Under the pieces are notes generated by a model. It had not been told where the DNA came from and ran no database searches. It saw only the letters and a list, made by a program, of their open reading frames with translations. Made by a program: the position numbers and the translations under genes. Positions 24,021 through 32,276 of a stretch of 40,133 nucleotides of DNA are shown in pieces. The stretch's first letter is position 1. Each line of letters opens with the position of its first letter. Source of the DNA: Lachnospiraceae bacterium (GTDB taxonomy: Bacteria > Bacillota > Clostridia > Lachnospirales > Lachnospiraceae); the NCBI GenBank assembly GCA_031272185.1, contig JAISUG010000096.1, forward strand, positions 1 to 40,133. Reading direction: 5' to 3'.

Positions 24021-25554
24021 CTATCAAGTCCTCTTCCACCGATTCCCCCACTACCTGGCCCAGGTTTTCATAGCAGCCCATGAGGTCGATGGCAAAAAAA
24101 TCCTCCGGCATACCCTGTTCTATGCTTTGCTTTACTTTATCCAGGCAATCCCCTGCCTCGCACAGCAACCTGTGCTGTCGGATGTTTGTGACGTACACCT
24201 GGTCGTTGAATGTCACTTCGCCGCTGTAGAAAAGCTGCCGGACGACCCCAACCAACTCCTCTCCACCGGTTCTTTCCTTGGCCGAAAACAAAACCACCGG
24301 ATACCCGGTCTGCTTTTCCAGGTCTTTCGTGTCCCATACCGGCGGGCCAAGATCGACCTTGTTAGCCAGCAGAACTACCTTGCTTGCGCCGCCTACCTTG
24401 CTTACGCCGCCTACCTTGTTTACGCCGCTTGCCTCGCACTCGCCGGCTGCCTTGCACTCGCCGACTGCCTCGCCCTCGTCGGCTGCAATGCACTCGCCGG
24501 CTGCCTCGCCCTCGCCGGCTGCCTTGCCCTCGTCGGCTGCAATGCCATCGTCGGCTGCAATGCCCTTGCCGGGCACCTTGCTTCCCCCGACCAGCTCTAT
24601 CGCTGCACGGTCATCCTCATCCAACGGCATGGATGCATCCAGCACCAGCAGTATCAGATCTGCCTTGGCCAATGCCTCTTTCGCTTTTTCTATCCCCAGC
24701 CCCTCCACCAGGTCTTTGGTGTCGCGCAGGCCTGCAGTGTCACTTAGCACCAGGCTCATCCCGTCCAGGTAAATGCCCTCCTCTATCAGGTCCCTGGTGG
24801 TGCCCGGCACTTCGGTCACGATAGATCGCTCCTGCCCCAGCAGCAGGTTCATGACGGAAGATTTGCCGGTGTTGGGCTTCCCGGCTATGACAGTATTTAT
24901 GCCCTCTTTGAGCAACTTCCCGGTCCTAAAAGAGTCCACGAGTTTTCGGATGCGGCGCTGCCACTCCCCCACTTTGAGGGCCAGACCATTCGAATATCCG
25001 TCCATGTCGTAGGCATCCGGGTCGTCCAGTGCAGCCTCAATGGCCGCAAGCTCATGGAGGACTTCGGCACGTATGCTGTTTATCCCCTGGGAGAGGTCAC
25101 CACGCAGCTGCCGGGTGGAACTTTGCAGCGCATATATGTTCCTTGAGGAAAGCAGATCCGCCACCGCTTCCGCCTGGGACAAATCGATACGCCCGGCCAG
25201 AAAGGCCCGCTTCGTGAACTCCCCGGGCTCGGCCGGCTTGGCGCCGTTTTTCAGTACGCAGGCCAATATCCTCTGTAAAACAAACACACCGCCATGGCAA
25301 TGGATTTCTACCACGTCCTCGGCGGTGTAGCTATGTGGTCCTCTCATCAGCAGCGCCAGCACCTCGTCCAGGGTTTCCCCGTCCTCCACCACCCACCCAT
25401 AATGGATGGTGTACGAGGCGTGTGCCGCCAGTTTTTTTTCATCCTTGCCGCGAAAAACCCTGTCAGCCACTGCCACGGCATCCGGCCCGCTGATGCGAAT
25501 GATGCCGATGGCGGTCGGCGACATCGCGGTGCAGATGCCCGCAATGGTACTCAC
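23986..25554 (-). CDS. mnmE: tRNA modification GTPase MnmE (TrmE) with G-domain insert
   Basis: 522 residues against about 450-460. Order: tetrahydrofolate-binding N-domain (about 1-118), helical domain, G domain with G1 GKPNTGKS (225-232), G2 GTTRD (251-255), G3 DTAG (272-275) and G4 NKVD (398-401), then the C-terminal CMGK, matching the catalytic-cysteine tail C-(I/L/M)-G-K. Between G3 and G4 lies an Ala/Gly/Glu-rich stretch (about 323-391) with AADEG and AAGEC units, coded by an 18-bp repeat. The GTG at 25554 is used: it overlaps the jag stop as GTGA and gives the expected STIAGICT start. Catalytic motifs are intact, so activity is likely. Confidence 0.96.
   Translation of the reverse strand: MSTIAGICTAMSPTAIGIIRISGPDAVAVADRVFRGKDEKKLAAHASYTIHYGWVVEDGETLDEVLALLMRGPHSYTAEDVVEIHCHGGVFVLQRILACVLKNGAKPAEPGEFTKRAFLAGRIDLSQAEAVADLLSSRNIYALQSSTRQLRGDLSQGINSIRAEVLHELAAIEAALDDPDAYDMDGYSNGLALKVGEWQRRIRKLVDSFRTGKLLKEGINTVIAGKPNTGKSSVMNLLLGQERSIVTEVPGTTRDLIEEGIYLDGMSLVLSDTAGLRDTKDLVEGLGIEKAKEALAKADLILLVLDASMPLDEDDRAAIELVGGSKVPGKGIAADDGIAADEGKAAGEGEAAGECIAADEGEAVGECKAAGECEASGVNKVGGVSKVGGASKVVLLANKVDLGPPVWDTKDLEKQTGYPVVLFSAKERTGGEELVGVVRQLFYSGEVTFNDQVYVTNIRQHRLLCEAGDCLDKVKQSIEQGMPEDFFAIDLMGCYENLGQVVGESVEEDLIDEIFSKFCMGK
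24431..24566. repeat. 18-bp tandem repeat inside mnmE
   Basis: Seven units of 18 bp, such as GCCTCGCACTCGCCGGCT, start at 24431, 24449, 24467, 24485, 24503, 24521 and 24539, with a partial eighth. Each adds six codons, so the frame is kept. A shorter CCTACCTTGCTTACGCCG-type repeat adjoins at about 24380-24430. Confidence 0.95.
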
Positions 25555-27260
25555 GTCTCCCGGTCCCCTGTGCCTGAATCCGACTCGGATCGCCACTGCC
25601 CGGTTGACTCCCCGGACATATCCACCGGGCCATCATCCGCCTGGCTCTCCATCACTGCCATCGATTCCGTAGACTGTCCGGATCGCCACTGCCCGGTCGA
25701 TTCCCCGGACATATCCACCGGGCCATCCACCGTCTGGCTCTTGGTCCCCGCCATCCACCTATCATCCGTGCCCGGCACCGCGCCTGACGCGGCCTCATAT
25801 GCCTCGTCCGGGTTTTCCACCGATGAGTCAACTGAATCAGCGGACAGGTCTGCAGTCCGCACGCCTGGACGCCCAGGCCGACGGTCGTCTTTGCGGTCAG
25901 GGCGTTTACGGCCACTGTATCCGTCTTCGCGCTTTAACGACACCACGATATGCCTAAATGGCTCCTGGCCTTCGGATCGGGTCACGATCTGTTTGTCATG
26001 CTGCAGTGTGGAATGTATGACCCTTCGTTCGTATGGGTTCATAGGTTCCAGGGAAACCGCGCGCTTGGTCCGCTTCACTTTCATCGCCACGTTTTTAGCC
26101 AGTGATTCCAGCGTGTCTTTTCGCCGTTCCCGGTAATTCTCTGTGTCAATTTTAACCCTGATGTACTCGCCGGTTTGCTTGTTGACGACCAGGCTCACGA
26201 GGTACTGGAGGGAATCCAGCGTCTGCCCCCTTTTCCCGATGAGCACGCCCATGCTGTCCCCGCTTAAGTTTACCTGAAGCTCCCTCTCCCTTTCGTGATA
26301 CTTGGAAGAAAAACCCACATCCAGGGACATGGTCCCAAACACATCTTTCAGGAACTCTTCGGCTTTGCTGATGAGCAGCGCTTCGTCTACTTTTTCCTCC
26401 GGCCCGTTCGCCTGGGTGCGTCTCGCGGCGGTGGCCGGGTAATCATCCCGCGCCCTCTCACGCTCTGTGTTCCCAGCTCCCCTGCCGCCCTGTCTGGGAT
26501 CCGTCCCGGAAGACTGCCTGATGGCCGCGGGGTTGCTATATCCGCCGCCGGTGGTGACATTCAGCTCGCGCTGGCGGTGTTCGCGGCTTTCATAATCCCC
26601 GCCCCCGAAATCCTTTTTCTGGAATCTGTTGCGGTTGTCCCTGGTGTCCTTGTAGTTACGCATAGGTGGCCCGTTCCGGTCCGAGGATCCGTCCCGGCTC
26701 CCGGTTCCGTTACGGCTCCCGGATTTGTTCCGATCCTCGGATCCGTCCCGGCTCCCGGATCTGTTCCGATCCTCGGTTCCATTCCGGCTCCCGTCCCTGT
26801 CCAGGTTCCGACCATCACTGCGATAACCGGAATCGCTACGGCTCCCTGCATCGCTACGGCTCCCTGCATCGCCCCGGCTATCCTTGGCGTCTCGCTGGCC
26901 TTTTTCGAATTTTTGCTTGTTTTGATTCTTGCCAAACCCACCGCCCTGTTTTTGCTGGGCGTCTGGAGTCGCTTCTTCCGTGCGGCCGGCCCCTTTTGGC
27001 GCCTGGTCGCGCTGGCGGTAATCGTTCCTTTGTTCCCTTGGCTCTTCGCGCATGGTCTTTCGGACTATATCCTCGAACTCGTCCACATCCGTCTTCGCGG
27101 CGCTGATGCGGACCGGCTTCGCCCCAAAGCCCAAAAACCCGCTGCTGCCTTTGTCAATGATCGTGTATTGCAGCTGGTCGCTGGATGTCTGCAGCTCTAT
27201 CAGCGCTTTTGTGATGGCATCATCCAATGTCTTGCCGGATACTTCTATCCGTTTTTCCAT
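25551..27260 (-). CDS. jag: Jag/KhpB RNA-binding protein, greatly expanded
   Basis: 569 residues, far above the 200-300 usual. Order: Jag_N domain (about 1-52, with SSGFLGFGAKP), a disordered polar linker rich in Ser, Arg, Asp, Asn and Gly (about 75-285) with SRDGSEDRN and SRNGTEDRN units, the KH domain with IGKRGQTLDSLQYLVS (about 341-356), the R3H domain (about 375-445, with PMNPYERRVIHSTLQ), then a tail (about 450-569) containing two copies of DGPVDMSGESTGQWRS. It binds RNA and in relatives affects cell division and elongation. ATG at 27260 follows AGGAGG, 9 bp after yidC; its stop overlaps mnmE. RNA-binding motifs are intact; the linker could favour condensates, but this is conjecture. 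Confidence 0.95.
   Translation of the reverse strand: MEKRIEVSGKTLDDAITKALIELQTSSDQLQYTIIDKGSSGFLGFGAKPVRISAAKTDVDEFEDIVRKTMREEPREQRNDYRQRDQAPKGAGRTEEATPDAQQKQGGGFGKNQNKQKFEKGQRDAKDSRGDAGSRSDAGSRSDSGYRSDGRNLDRDGSRNGTEDRNRSGSRDGSEDRNKSGSRNGTGSRDGSSDRNGPPMRNYKDTRDNRNRFQKKDFGGGDYESREHRQRELNVTTGGGYSNPAAIRQSSGTDPRQGGRGAGNTERERARDDYPATAARRTQANGPEEKVDEALLISKAEEFLKDVFGTMSLDVGFSSKYHERERELQVNLSGDSMGVLIGKRGQTLDSLQYLVSLVVNKQTGEYIRVKIDTENYRERRKDTLESLAKNVAMKVKRTKRAVSLEPMNPYERRVIHSTLQHDKQIVTRSEGQEPFRHIVVSLKREDGYSGRKRPDRKDDRRPGRPGVRTADLSADSVDSSVENPDEAYEAASGAVPGTDDRWMAGTKSQTVDGPVDMSGESTGQWRSGQSTESMAVMESQADDGPVDMSGESTGQWRSESDSGTGDRET
25587..25743. repeat. 93-bp-spaced direct repeat in the jag 3' end
   Basis: Two copies of a segment beginning GGATCGCCACTGCCCGGT occur at 25587 and 25680, 93 bp (31 codons) apart, with few differences over about 60 bp. 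They encode the two DGPVDMSGESTGQWRS stretches of the Jag tail. Confidence 0.88.
26680..26880. repeat. Degenerate in-frame repeats in the jag linker
   Basis: Multiple copies of CGGCTCCCGGATCTGTTCCG-like and GGATCCGTCCCGGCTC-like segments, plus a duplicated CGCTACGGCTCCCTGCAT, encode the SRDGSEDRN, SRNGTEDRN and DAGSRS units of the linker. Unit boundaries are blurred, suggesting an older array. Confidence 0.7.
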
Positions 27261-27269
27261 AGGCGCCTC

Positions 27270-28520
27270 CTATTTGACGTGTTTCTCGTTGTAGCGTTTC
27301 ACCATCCTGGCCTTTGCGGCCATGCTGCCCGGATCTTCATCGGCAGCGACTGTGCTGTAGTATTCTTTGGATTCTTTTTCGATTTCTTTGCTCTTTTCGA
27401 TCTGGGCGGCGCGCTTGGCTTCCAGATCCTCTTCCTTTGACTTCATGGCTTTGTAATTGGCCGCCTGGGCGAGGTTCGTGGGGGGCAACCCCTTTTTTGC
27501 CCTCTTCTTGTTCGCTTTTTCCACGTTCTGGCGGATGAGCTCGTCCAAGTCCGTTTTGTTCAGGTGTGCGTTGATGGCCAGCTGCTGCACGATCTGCACC
27601 ACGCTGCTGGCGACCCAGTAAACGCCGATGCCCGCCGCAAACGTAAAGCAGAAAAACGCCGACATGAGCGGCATGGTGACGCTCATGCTCTTCATCATGT
27701 TGGCCGACTGGGAATCGTCACCGGGGGTCTGGTTCGCGCTCATGAGCTTCGTGGAGTACCATTGGCTCAAGCCCGCCAGGATTGGGATGAGCCACGCCAC
27801 GTTGGGGATAAAGGTGCCGTTGTACGGCGCGGTGGCGAGGTTGATCCCCAAAAATGAATTCATCTTGATGATGGGTGCGCTGTTTGCGGCGATGATCCCG
27901 GCCACATCAGGCGCATTGGAAAAAACCCCTTGCAGCGTGTCCCACTGCACCGGCGTGAGTTTGTACAGGAAATCCACCACTTTGTCGATGGACCCATCCG
28001 TCACCGGGGACTTCGCTGCAGTGGCCAGGTCAGAGATCTTTTCCAGGTATCCCGGCTGGGACATGACGGCATTCGCCACCGCATCGAAATACACCCGCAC
28101 GCCGGACACATATGCGGGGATCTTGTAGATGACTTGGTACAATGCCAGGAGTATGGGCATCTGGATCACCAGCTGCACGCAGCCACCGGTCATGGATGTG
28201 CCGTACTTTTCGTAAATGGCCTGGGTCTCCTGCTGCATCTTCGCCATGGAGGCCTGGTCCTGCTTGCCTTTGTATTTTTCCTGGACCTTTTTTATCTCGG
28301 GCTGCATCACCGCCATGATCTTGGAGGACTTCTGCTGGTTCAATGTCATGGGGAACATGAGTATCTTGACCACCAGTGTAAACAGGATAATGCACAAACC
28401 TATGTTCATGATTCCCACGGCGCTGGTCATGCGGAACAGACCGTCCATGATAAACCCGAGCAACTCCGCCACCCATCCTATGACGGGCATGGAAGACTTT
28501 GTCAATACAAAAGAATACAC
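27270..28520 (-). CDS. yidC: Membrane protein insertase YidC/Oxa1 family
   Basis: 416 residues, with about five membrane segments. The first conserved helix IMNIGLCIILFTLVVKILMFPMTL carries K52 at the position of the conserved basic residue of the hydrophilic groove (Arg in Bacillus SpoIIIJ). The cytoplasmic loop with SKIMAVMQPEIKKVQEKYKG and the segment GGCVQLVIQMPILLALYQVIY are classic family features. The C-terminal 80 residues are Lys/Glu-rich and could contact ribosomes. No lipobox was seen. The GTG at 28520 is chosen for AGGAGGT 5 bases upstream. It lies 16 bp after yidD and 9 bp before jag. Confidence 0.97.
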   Translation of the reverse strand: MYSFVLTKSSMPVIGWVAELLGFIMDGLFRMTSAVGIMNIGLCIILFTLVVKILMFPMTLNQQKSSKIMAVMQPEIKKVQEKYKGKQDQASMAKMQQETQAIYEKYGTSMTGGCVQLVIQMPILLALYQVIYKIPAYVSGVRVYFDAVANAVMSQPGYLEKISDLATAAKSPVTDGSIDKVVDFLYKLTPVQWDTLQGVFSNAPDVAGIIAANSAPIIKMNSFLGINLATAPYNGTFIPNVAWLIPILAGLSQWYSTKLMSANQTPGDDSQSANMMKSMSVTMPLMSAFFCFTFAAGIGVYWVASSVVQIVQQLAINAHLNKTDLDELIRQNVEKANKKRAKKGLPPTNLAQAANYKAMKSKEEDLEAKRAAQIEKSKEIEKESKEYYSTVAADEDPGSMAAKARMVKRYNEKHVK

Positions 28521-28536
28521 TTAAACCTCCTCTTGG

Positions 28537-28749
28537 TTATGGTACAGGGTCATAGCCCCCATCGGAAAAAGGGTTGCACCGCACTATCCTGCAAATCGCC
28601 AACCAGGTGCCTTTGGCTGCCCCGTATTTCTCTATCGCCTCTATCGCGTACTGAGAGCAGGTGGGCGTGTACTTGCAGTGCATCCCCCTTTTTAGCGGGG
28701 ACAAAAATCTCTTGTAAAAACGAATCGAGGAAATGAGTATCTTTTTCAT
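28537..28749 (-). CDS. yidD: Membrane protein insertion efficiency factor YidD
   Basis: 70 residues, the normal size. It starts [21 protein letters not shown] and holds the conserved [19 protein letters not shown] and [18 protein letters not shown]. It is a small amphipathic protein that sits at the membrane and assists YidC-dependent insertion. The ATG at 28749 is set by family length; no strong ribosome site is seen, so a slightly longer start (for example ATG 28782) cannot be ruled out, and coupling to rnpA 97 bp upstream may help. Confidence 0.94.
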   Translation of the reverse strand: MKKILISSIRFYKRFLSPLKRGMHCKYTPTCSQYAIEAIEKYGAAKGTWLAICRIVRCNPFSDGGYDPVP

Positions 28750-28846
28750 CTGGGCTGCCCGGATCCATCCTTTACGGCGCATAAGGCTGTTTTTAATATA
28801 ATCCTTCATCGTATGATATCTCAGGATCATCTTGGCATGTGCCAAT

Positions 28847-29464
28847 TTACGCCCTGAGAATCTTCTGCAGCCTGCACAAATGCAAAAACGATTGCTCCAA
28901 TACCCCGTATGGCTCGCCTTTGGCCCCCTTCCTCGCCACCAGGACCAAATCATGACCCCCTGACAGGCGGTGGATGTTCAGCCTGAATATCTCCCTCACC
29001 TGGCGCGTGATACGGTGCCGGACGACGCTGTTGCCGATCTTTTTGCTCACCGATATGCCTATGCGCAGCCTGTACCTTTCCGGGCCGCGGGCCGTCTCCC
29101 CGGGCAAATCGCCCCCTTGGCTGCCCTTGCCGGGTCTGCTTGTCCGGGCCTCAATCGATGGATTTTCCGGCTTCTGCCCTGTCTTTTCCGGATTCTCCGG
29201 CTTCTGTCCTGTCTTTGCCGGATGTTCCGGCTTCTGCCCTGTCTTTGCCGGATTTTCCGGCTTCTGCCCTGTCTTTTCCGGATTTTCCGGCTTCTGTCCT
29301 GTCTTTGCCGGATTTTCCGGCTTCTGCCCTGTCTTTTCCGGATTTTCCGGCTCCTGCACTGTCTTTAACACGTACAGCACGAACTGTCGGTTGGCGCAGG
29401 ATTTGCCTTTGTGGTAAATGTGCCTGAACTGCTCGTTCTTCTTGATGGAAGGAAACCGTTTCAT
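28847..29464 (-). CDS. rnpA: Ribonuclease P protein component with repeat insert
   Basis: 205 residues against about 110-125. RnpA binds the catalytic RNase P RNA and the 5' leader of pre-tRNA. The N-terminal part [27 protein letters not shown] (quoted in part: [10 protein letters not shown]) and the C-terminal core [20 protein letters not shown] with RQVREIFR are conserved, with H150 and T153 in the RNR-type motif where Asn and Lys are more usual. Between them, at the normal beta-hairpin turn, about 95 residues (about 35-130) are inserted: six to seven [11 protein letters not shown] units, then a Gly/Arg-rich stretch. ATG at 29464. It lies 74 bp after rpmH. The insert is in a surface turn, so activity is likely kept. 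Confidence 0.96.
   Translation of the reverse strand: MKRFPSIKKNEQFRHIYHKGKSCANRQFVLYVLKTVQEPENPEKTGQKPENPAKTGQKPENPEKTGQKPENPAKTGQKPEHPAKTGQKPENPEKTGQKPENPSIEARTSRPGKGSQGGDLPGETARGPERYRLRIGISVSKKIGNSVVRHRITRQVREIFRLNIHRLSGGHDLVLVARKGAKGEPYGVLEQSFLHLCRLQKILRA
29158..29355. repeat. 30-bp tandem repeat inside rnpA
   Basis: Six to seven head-to-tail 30-bp units built from GATTTTCCGGCTTCTGCCCT on the plus strand, with few differences between units. Each encodes ten residues of the type [10 protein letters not shown] or [10 protein letters not shown]. There are no variable spacers, so this is not a CRISPR array. Confidence 0.96.
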
Positions 29465-29538
29465 CCCACGCCCCTAAACCCAACAACCCTCCCCCTGCCC
29501 ATGAAAAGAAAAGACCACATTGACTGCGGCCTTTTCTC

Positions 29539-29673
29539 TCAAGCTGACAATCTCGCTCTGCCCTTTGCCCTCCTAGCAGCCAATACACGCCTACCGCCCT
29601 TGGTGCTCATGCGTGCGCGGAACCCGTGCACCCTGGCCCTGGACTTTTTCTTAGGCTGGAACGTCATCTTCAC
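29539..29673 (-). CDS. rpmH: 50S ribosomal protein L34
   Basis: 44 residues, exactly the usual size. After the start it reads [20 protein letters not shown], then [19 protein letters not shown], closely matching L34. The GTG at 29673 is chosen because GAGGAGGT lies about 8 bases upstream and the length is then correct; ATG at 29667 is a second option. It is the first gene of the rpmH-rnpA-yidD-yidC-jag-mnmE-mnmG-rsmG cluster. A small stem GAAAAGGCC/GGTCTTTTC at about 29496-29523 before rnpA may attenuate downstream transcription, to balance L34 against RnpA. Confidence 0.97.
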   Translation of the reverse strand: MKMTFQPKKKSRARVHGFRARMSTKGGRRVLAARRAKGRARLSA

Positions 29674-29736
29674 AATGCAACACCTCCTCACATATAATCC
29701 TCGGCTTTGCGCCGGAAACTGCGCAGACACCAATTC

Positions 29737-29765
29737 ATTATATGTTAGGAAGTCATTATAGTCAA
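29737..29765 (-). promoter_or_regulatory. Promoter of the rpmH-rnpA cluster
   Basis: On the minus strand TTGACT (29760-29765), 17-bp spacer, perfect TATAAT (29737-29742), 64 bp upstream of rpmH. The -35 box overlaps the stop codon region of the upstream ECF gene. It probably drives the whole cluster. Confidence 0.85.
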
Positions 29766-30463
29766 GCGAAATTTCTATTTTTAAGATTTATTAGCACAGG
29801 TGAGATAATCCCGGTGAGGATACCTGCCACGATGGCCTCGGGGATACCGTTCATCACGATGACCCCGATGATGGCCGCATACAGCCCCGCCCCCGCCATG
29901 TTGCGGGCCGCGGCGTACTGCGCGCCGAAAAGCACGTAGATCAGGTTCATCACCAGAAGAGTGTTGGTGATGGAACCGGCCACCCCCGCCACCACACTGG
30001 CGGTCCACGTCGCCCACAGCTTTTTCCCCGTGCGCTTTTCATAGCCGCCTGTTTTCACGCTTTGGTCATCTTTCCCCTCAAACCGCTCAAAAATACTCAG
30101 AAACAGCCTGAACACGAAGTACGCCACCACACCGATGAGTATCCTCGGTACCAGGCAGATGACCAGGCTGGAGATATTCCCGCCATGTTCGCCTATCTGC
30201 ACGAATGGGGAAAACACGAAAGACGTGGCATTGGGCGTGAATGTGTTTTTCCACAGGCTGGTGAGCCCGAACACCAACCCCAGGAAGGCTCCCCTCTTGG
30301 GCCCCAGCAAGATGGCCCCAATGATCACGGGGATGTGCACGGTGGTGGCGTTCATGAACCCCAGGGGGATGTACCCCAGGTACGGCACGAAAGCCATGAC
30401 CAGGATGATGGCCACGAAAAGGGCCGTCAGCGCCAGCAAAACGGTTTTGTTCTCTTTATTCAT
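29762..30463 (-). CDS. ECF transporter S component (substrate-binding membrane subunit)
   Basis: 233 residues with about six hydrophobic segments: an N-terminal helix, [23 protein letters not shown] (quoted in part: [16 protein letters not shown]), [14 protein letters not shown], a mid helix [38 protein letters not shown] and the final [14 protein letters not shown]. These are features of the ECF_trnsprt family (vitamin S components such as PanT or FolT); the substrate cannot be told. It needs an energising EcfA/EcfT module found elsewhere. A hydrophilic loop of about 30 residues lies between helices four and five. ATG at 30463 follows AAAGGG. It has its own promoter at 30548-30575 in the oriC flank, and no known riboswitch was recognised in its 84-base leader. 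Confidence 0.88.
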   Translation of the reverse strand: MNKENKTVLLALTALFVAIILVMAFVPYLGYIPLGFMNATTVHIPVIIGAILLGPKRGAFLGLVFGLTSLWKNTFTPNATSFVFSPFVQIGEHGGNISSLVICLVPRILIGVVAYFVFRLFLSIFERFEGKDDQSVKTGGYEKRTGKKLWATWTASVVAGVAGSITNTLLVMNLIYVLFGAQYAAARNMAGAGLYAAIIGVIVMNGIPEAIVAGILTGIISPVLINLKNRNFA

Positions 30464-30547
30464 TTTTTCCCTTTCTGCTACTGTTCCACCTCTCGGGGCC
30501 CCCTGTGAAAAACAACGGAAACCCCCCGTGGATACAATGCATTATTT

Positions 30548-30575
30548 ATTATAGGGCAATAATGGCAAATGTCAA
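30548..30575 (-). promoter_or_regulatory. Promoter of the ECF S-component gene
   Basis: On the minus strand TTGACA (30570-30575), 16-bp spacer, TATAAT (30548-30553). Both boxes are perfect. It lies directly beside the consensus DnaA box at 30579, so DnaA binding could influence it. Confidence 0.8.
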
Positions 30576-30578
30576 GGT

Positions 30579-30622
30579 TTATCCACAATATGTTGACAAA
30601 ATGTTGATAGATATGTTTACAA
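30579..30622. promoter_or_regulatory. oriC, left part: DnaA boxes upstream of dnaA
   Basis: A perfect DnaA box TTATCCACA (30579-30587) is followed by degenerate reverse-strand boxes: TGTTGACAA (30591-30599), TGTTGATAG (30602-30610) and TGTTTACAA (30614-30622). Their even spacing of about 12 bp suggests a DnaA filament site, which may serve both origin function and dnaA autoregulation. Confidence 0.7.
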
Positions 30623-30649
30623 CGCCTGTGCGATTGTGCAAAAAATCGA

Positions 30650-30678
30650 TTGTTTTTTAGGCGGTTTTGCGGTACAAT
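30650..30678 (+). promoter_or_regulatory. Promoter of dnaA
   Basis: TTGTTT (30650-30655), 17-bp spacer, TACAAT (30673-30678), 24 bp upstream of the ATG. The DnaA boxes lie just upstream, consistent with autoregulation. Confidence 0.6.
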
Positions 30679-30701
30679 GATATGAGGAATGGAGACCCGG
30701 T

Positions 30702-32075
30702 ATGTTTGAAAAACTCAAAGATAAATGGCAGGAAATCCTCAGCTTCATGCAGGAAGAGTACGGCATTTCACCCATTTCTTACGACACATGGCTCGCCAAA
30801 CTGGAACCGTACAGCCTGGACAGCGATGTGCTCGATATACTGGTGCCCGATGCCATGTTTTTGAAATTCATCAAAAGCAGGTACAGCACCTATCTGCAGG
30901 TGGCCATCGAAGAGGTCACCCAGATTAAATGTACCCTGGAGTTCGTCACCAAGGAAGACATAGCCGTGCTCAAAAAGAACGGCAAGGCGAAAGTCACCCA
31001 GGACCTCCCCTCCATTTTGGAGGAAAAGATGCGCCAGGCGGGGATAAACCCCCGCTACACTTTCGATACCTTCGTGGAAGGCAAGAACAACAACCTCGCC
31101 AAGGCGGCGTCTGTCGCCGTTGCGGAAGCCCCCGGCGAGAGCTACAACCCCCTTTTCATATATGGGGGGGTGGGTCTGGGCAAGACCCACCTTATGCACT
31201 CCATCGCCCATTACATATTGGAACATGACCCTGATGCGAAAGTCATGTACGCCCAGAGCGAGAAGTTCACCAACGAAGTCATAGACGCCATAGGCAACCG
31301 GGGCGGAAGCTCCCCCCTGAAGCTGCGCAACAAGTACCGCAACATCGACGTGCTCCTGATAGACGACATACAGTTTATTATAGGAAAGGTTTCCACCCAG
31401 GAAGAGTTTTTCTGGACTTTCAACACCCTCATCGAGTCCAAAAAACAAGTGATCATCTCCTCGGACAAACCGCCCAAGGCATTTGAAAACCTGGAGGAAA
31501 GGCTCCGCTCCCGCTTCCAAAGTGGATTGATGGTGGATATCCAGCCCCCTGACTACGAGACGCGCATGGCCATCCTCCAGAAAAAAGAGGAAAACGACAA
31601 ACTCAACATCGACTACGAAGTGCTTACCTACATCGCCACCAACATAGTCTCAAACATCCGGGAACTGGAAGGGGCCCTCACCCAGGTAAAGGCATTTTCC
31701 AAACTAAACAACAACGCCGAGATCAACCTGGAACTGGCAAAAAGCGCCCTGGACGGCGTCATTGCCCAAAATGCCCAGAACGCCATCACGCCGGAGCTCA
31801 TATCCCGCGTCGTGGCCGAGCATTTCAACCTCACCCAAGGCGACCTGGTTTCCCAGAAAAAGACAAGGGAGCTGGTACTGCCCCGCCAGGTCGTCATGTA
31901 CCTTTGCAACAAGATGACCAAGACCACGTACAAAACCATCGGCGAGTTTTTGGGGGGCAGGGACCACAGCACGGTCATGCACGGCGTGGCGAAGATTTCC
32001 ACCGACATGGAGACCAACGAGACACTTAGGAACACATTGGACGTCCTCACCAAGAAGATCAACCCGGCCAATTAG
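30702..32075 (+). CDS. dnaA: Chromosomal replication initiator protein DnaA
   Basis: 457 residues, normal size. Domain I is at about 1-85, a short linker domain II follows, then the AAA+ domain III with Walker A GGVGLGKT (155-162), Walker B LLIDDIQF (218-225) and sensor and arginine-finger segment EERLRSRFQSGL, and domain IV with the DNA-binding signature YKTIGEFLGGRDHSTVMHGV (410-429). It binds TTATCCACA-type boxes and unwinds the origin. The ATG at 30702 follows GGAG. It is flanked on both sides by oriC elements. Domain II is short and shows no repeat expansion, unlike several neighbours. Confidence 0.99.
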   Translation: MFEKLKDKWQEILSFMQEEYGISPISYDTWLAKLEPYSLDSDVLDILVPDAMFLKFIKSRYSTYLQVAIEEVTQIKCTLEFVTKEDIAVLKKNGKAKVTQDLPSILEEKMRQAGINPRYTFDTFVEGKNNNLAKAASVAVAEAPGESYNPLFIYGGVGLGKTHLMHSIAHYILEHDPDAKVMYAQSEKFTNEVIDAIGNRGGSSPLKLRNKYRNIDVLLIDDIQFIIGKVSTQEEFFWTFNTLIESKKQVIISSDKPPKAFENLEERLRSRFQSGLMVDIQPPDYETRMAILQKKEENDKLNIDYEVLTYIATNIVSNIRELEGALTQVKAFSKLNNNAEINLELAKSALDGVIAQNAQNAITPELISRVVAEHFNLTQGDLVSQKKTRELVLPRQVVMYLCNKMTKTTYKTIGEFLGGRDHSTVMHGVAKISTDMETNETLRNTLDVLTKKINPAN

Positions 32076-32088
32076 CCCCAGGCGACTT

Positions 32089-32250
32089 TTATCAACACCA
32101 TCCGACACCTGTTTCAACACCCAAGGGGGCATTGTCCACAGCGATGCAAGTGGCCTGAACCGTTGCATATAGGCGGTTGCGGGGGTTTTCAACAAATCCA
32201 CAGCCACTACTACGGATACTACGACAAATATATATATTATATTATATGCC
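32089..32250. other. oriC, right part: DnaA boxes, trio-like tract and AT-rich unwinding element
   Basis: Between dnaA and dnaN: TTATCAACA (32089-32097) and TTGTCCACA (32132-32140), each one base from consensus, then TTTTCAACA (32186-32194) and AAATCCACA (32194-32202), two bases off. Directly after the last box lies CTACTACGGATACTACGA (32207-32224), which resembles the DnaA-trio tract of Bacillus oriC, and then an AT-only run (about 32226-32247). The order box, trio, AT-rich element is that of a basal unwinding system. The stretch has no gene. Confidence 0.82.
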
Positions 32251-32276
32251 GCTTGCGCGGCGGAACGGAGTACACA

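Noticed and set aside
24278..24824. Open frames on the plus strand over the mnmE repeats
   Set aside because: They are translations of the 18-bp repeat in other frames, which stays open because the unit is a multiple of three.
28782..28953. Longer yidD reading frame beginning inside rnpA
   Set aside because: Family length and start fit the ATG at 28749; the upstream part is rnpA in another frame.
29158..29355. Regular 30-bp repeats resembling a CRISPR array
   Set aside because: Repeats are directly adjacent with no spacers, there are no cas genes, and they are in frame within rnpA.
30464..30547. Vitamin riboswitch in the leader of the ECF S-component gene
   Set aside because: The 84-base leader is short, and no conserved motif of the TPP, FMN, folate, cobalamin or preQ1 riboswitches was recognised.
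32163..32276. N-terminal extension of DnaN
   Set aside because: It would be encoded by the oriC unwinding region; GTG at 32277 has a ribosome site and matches the family start.
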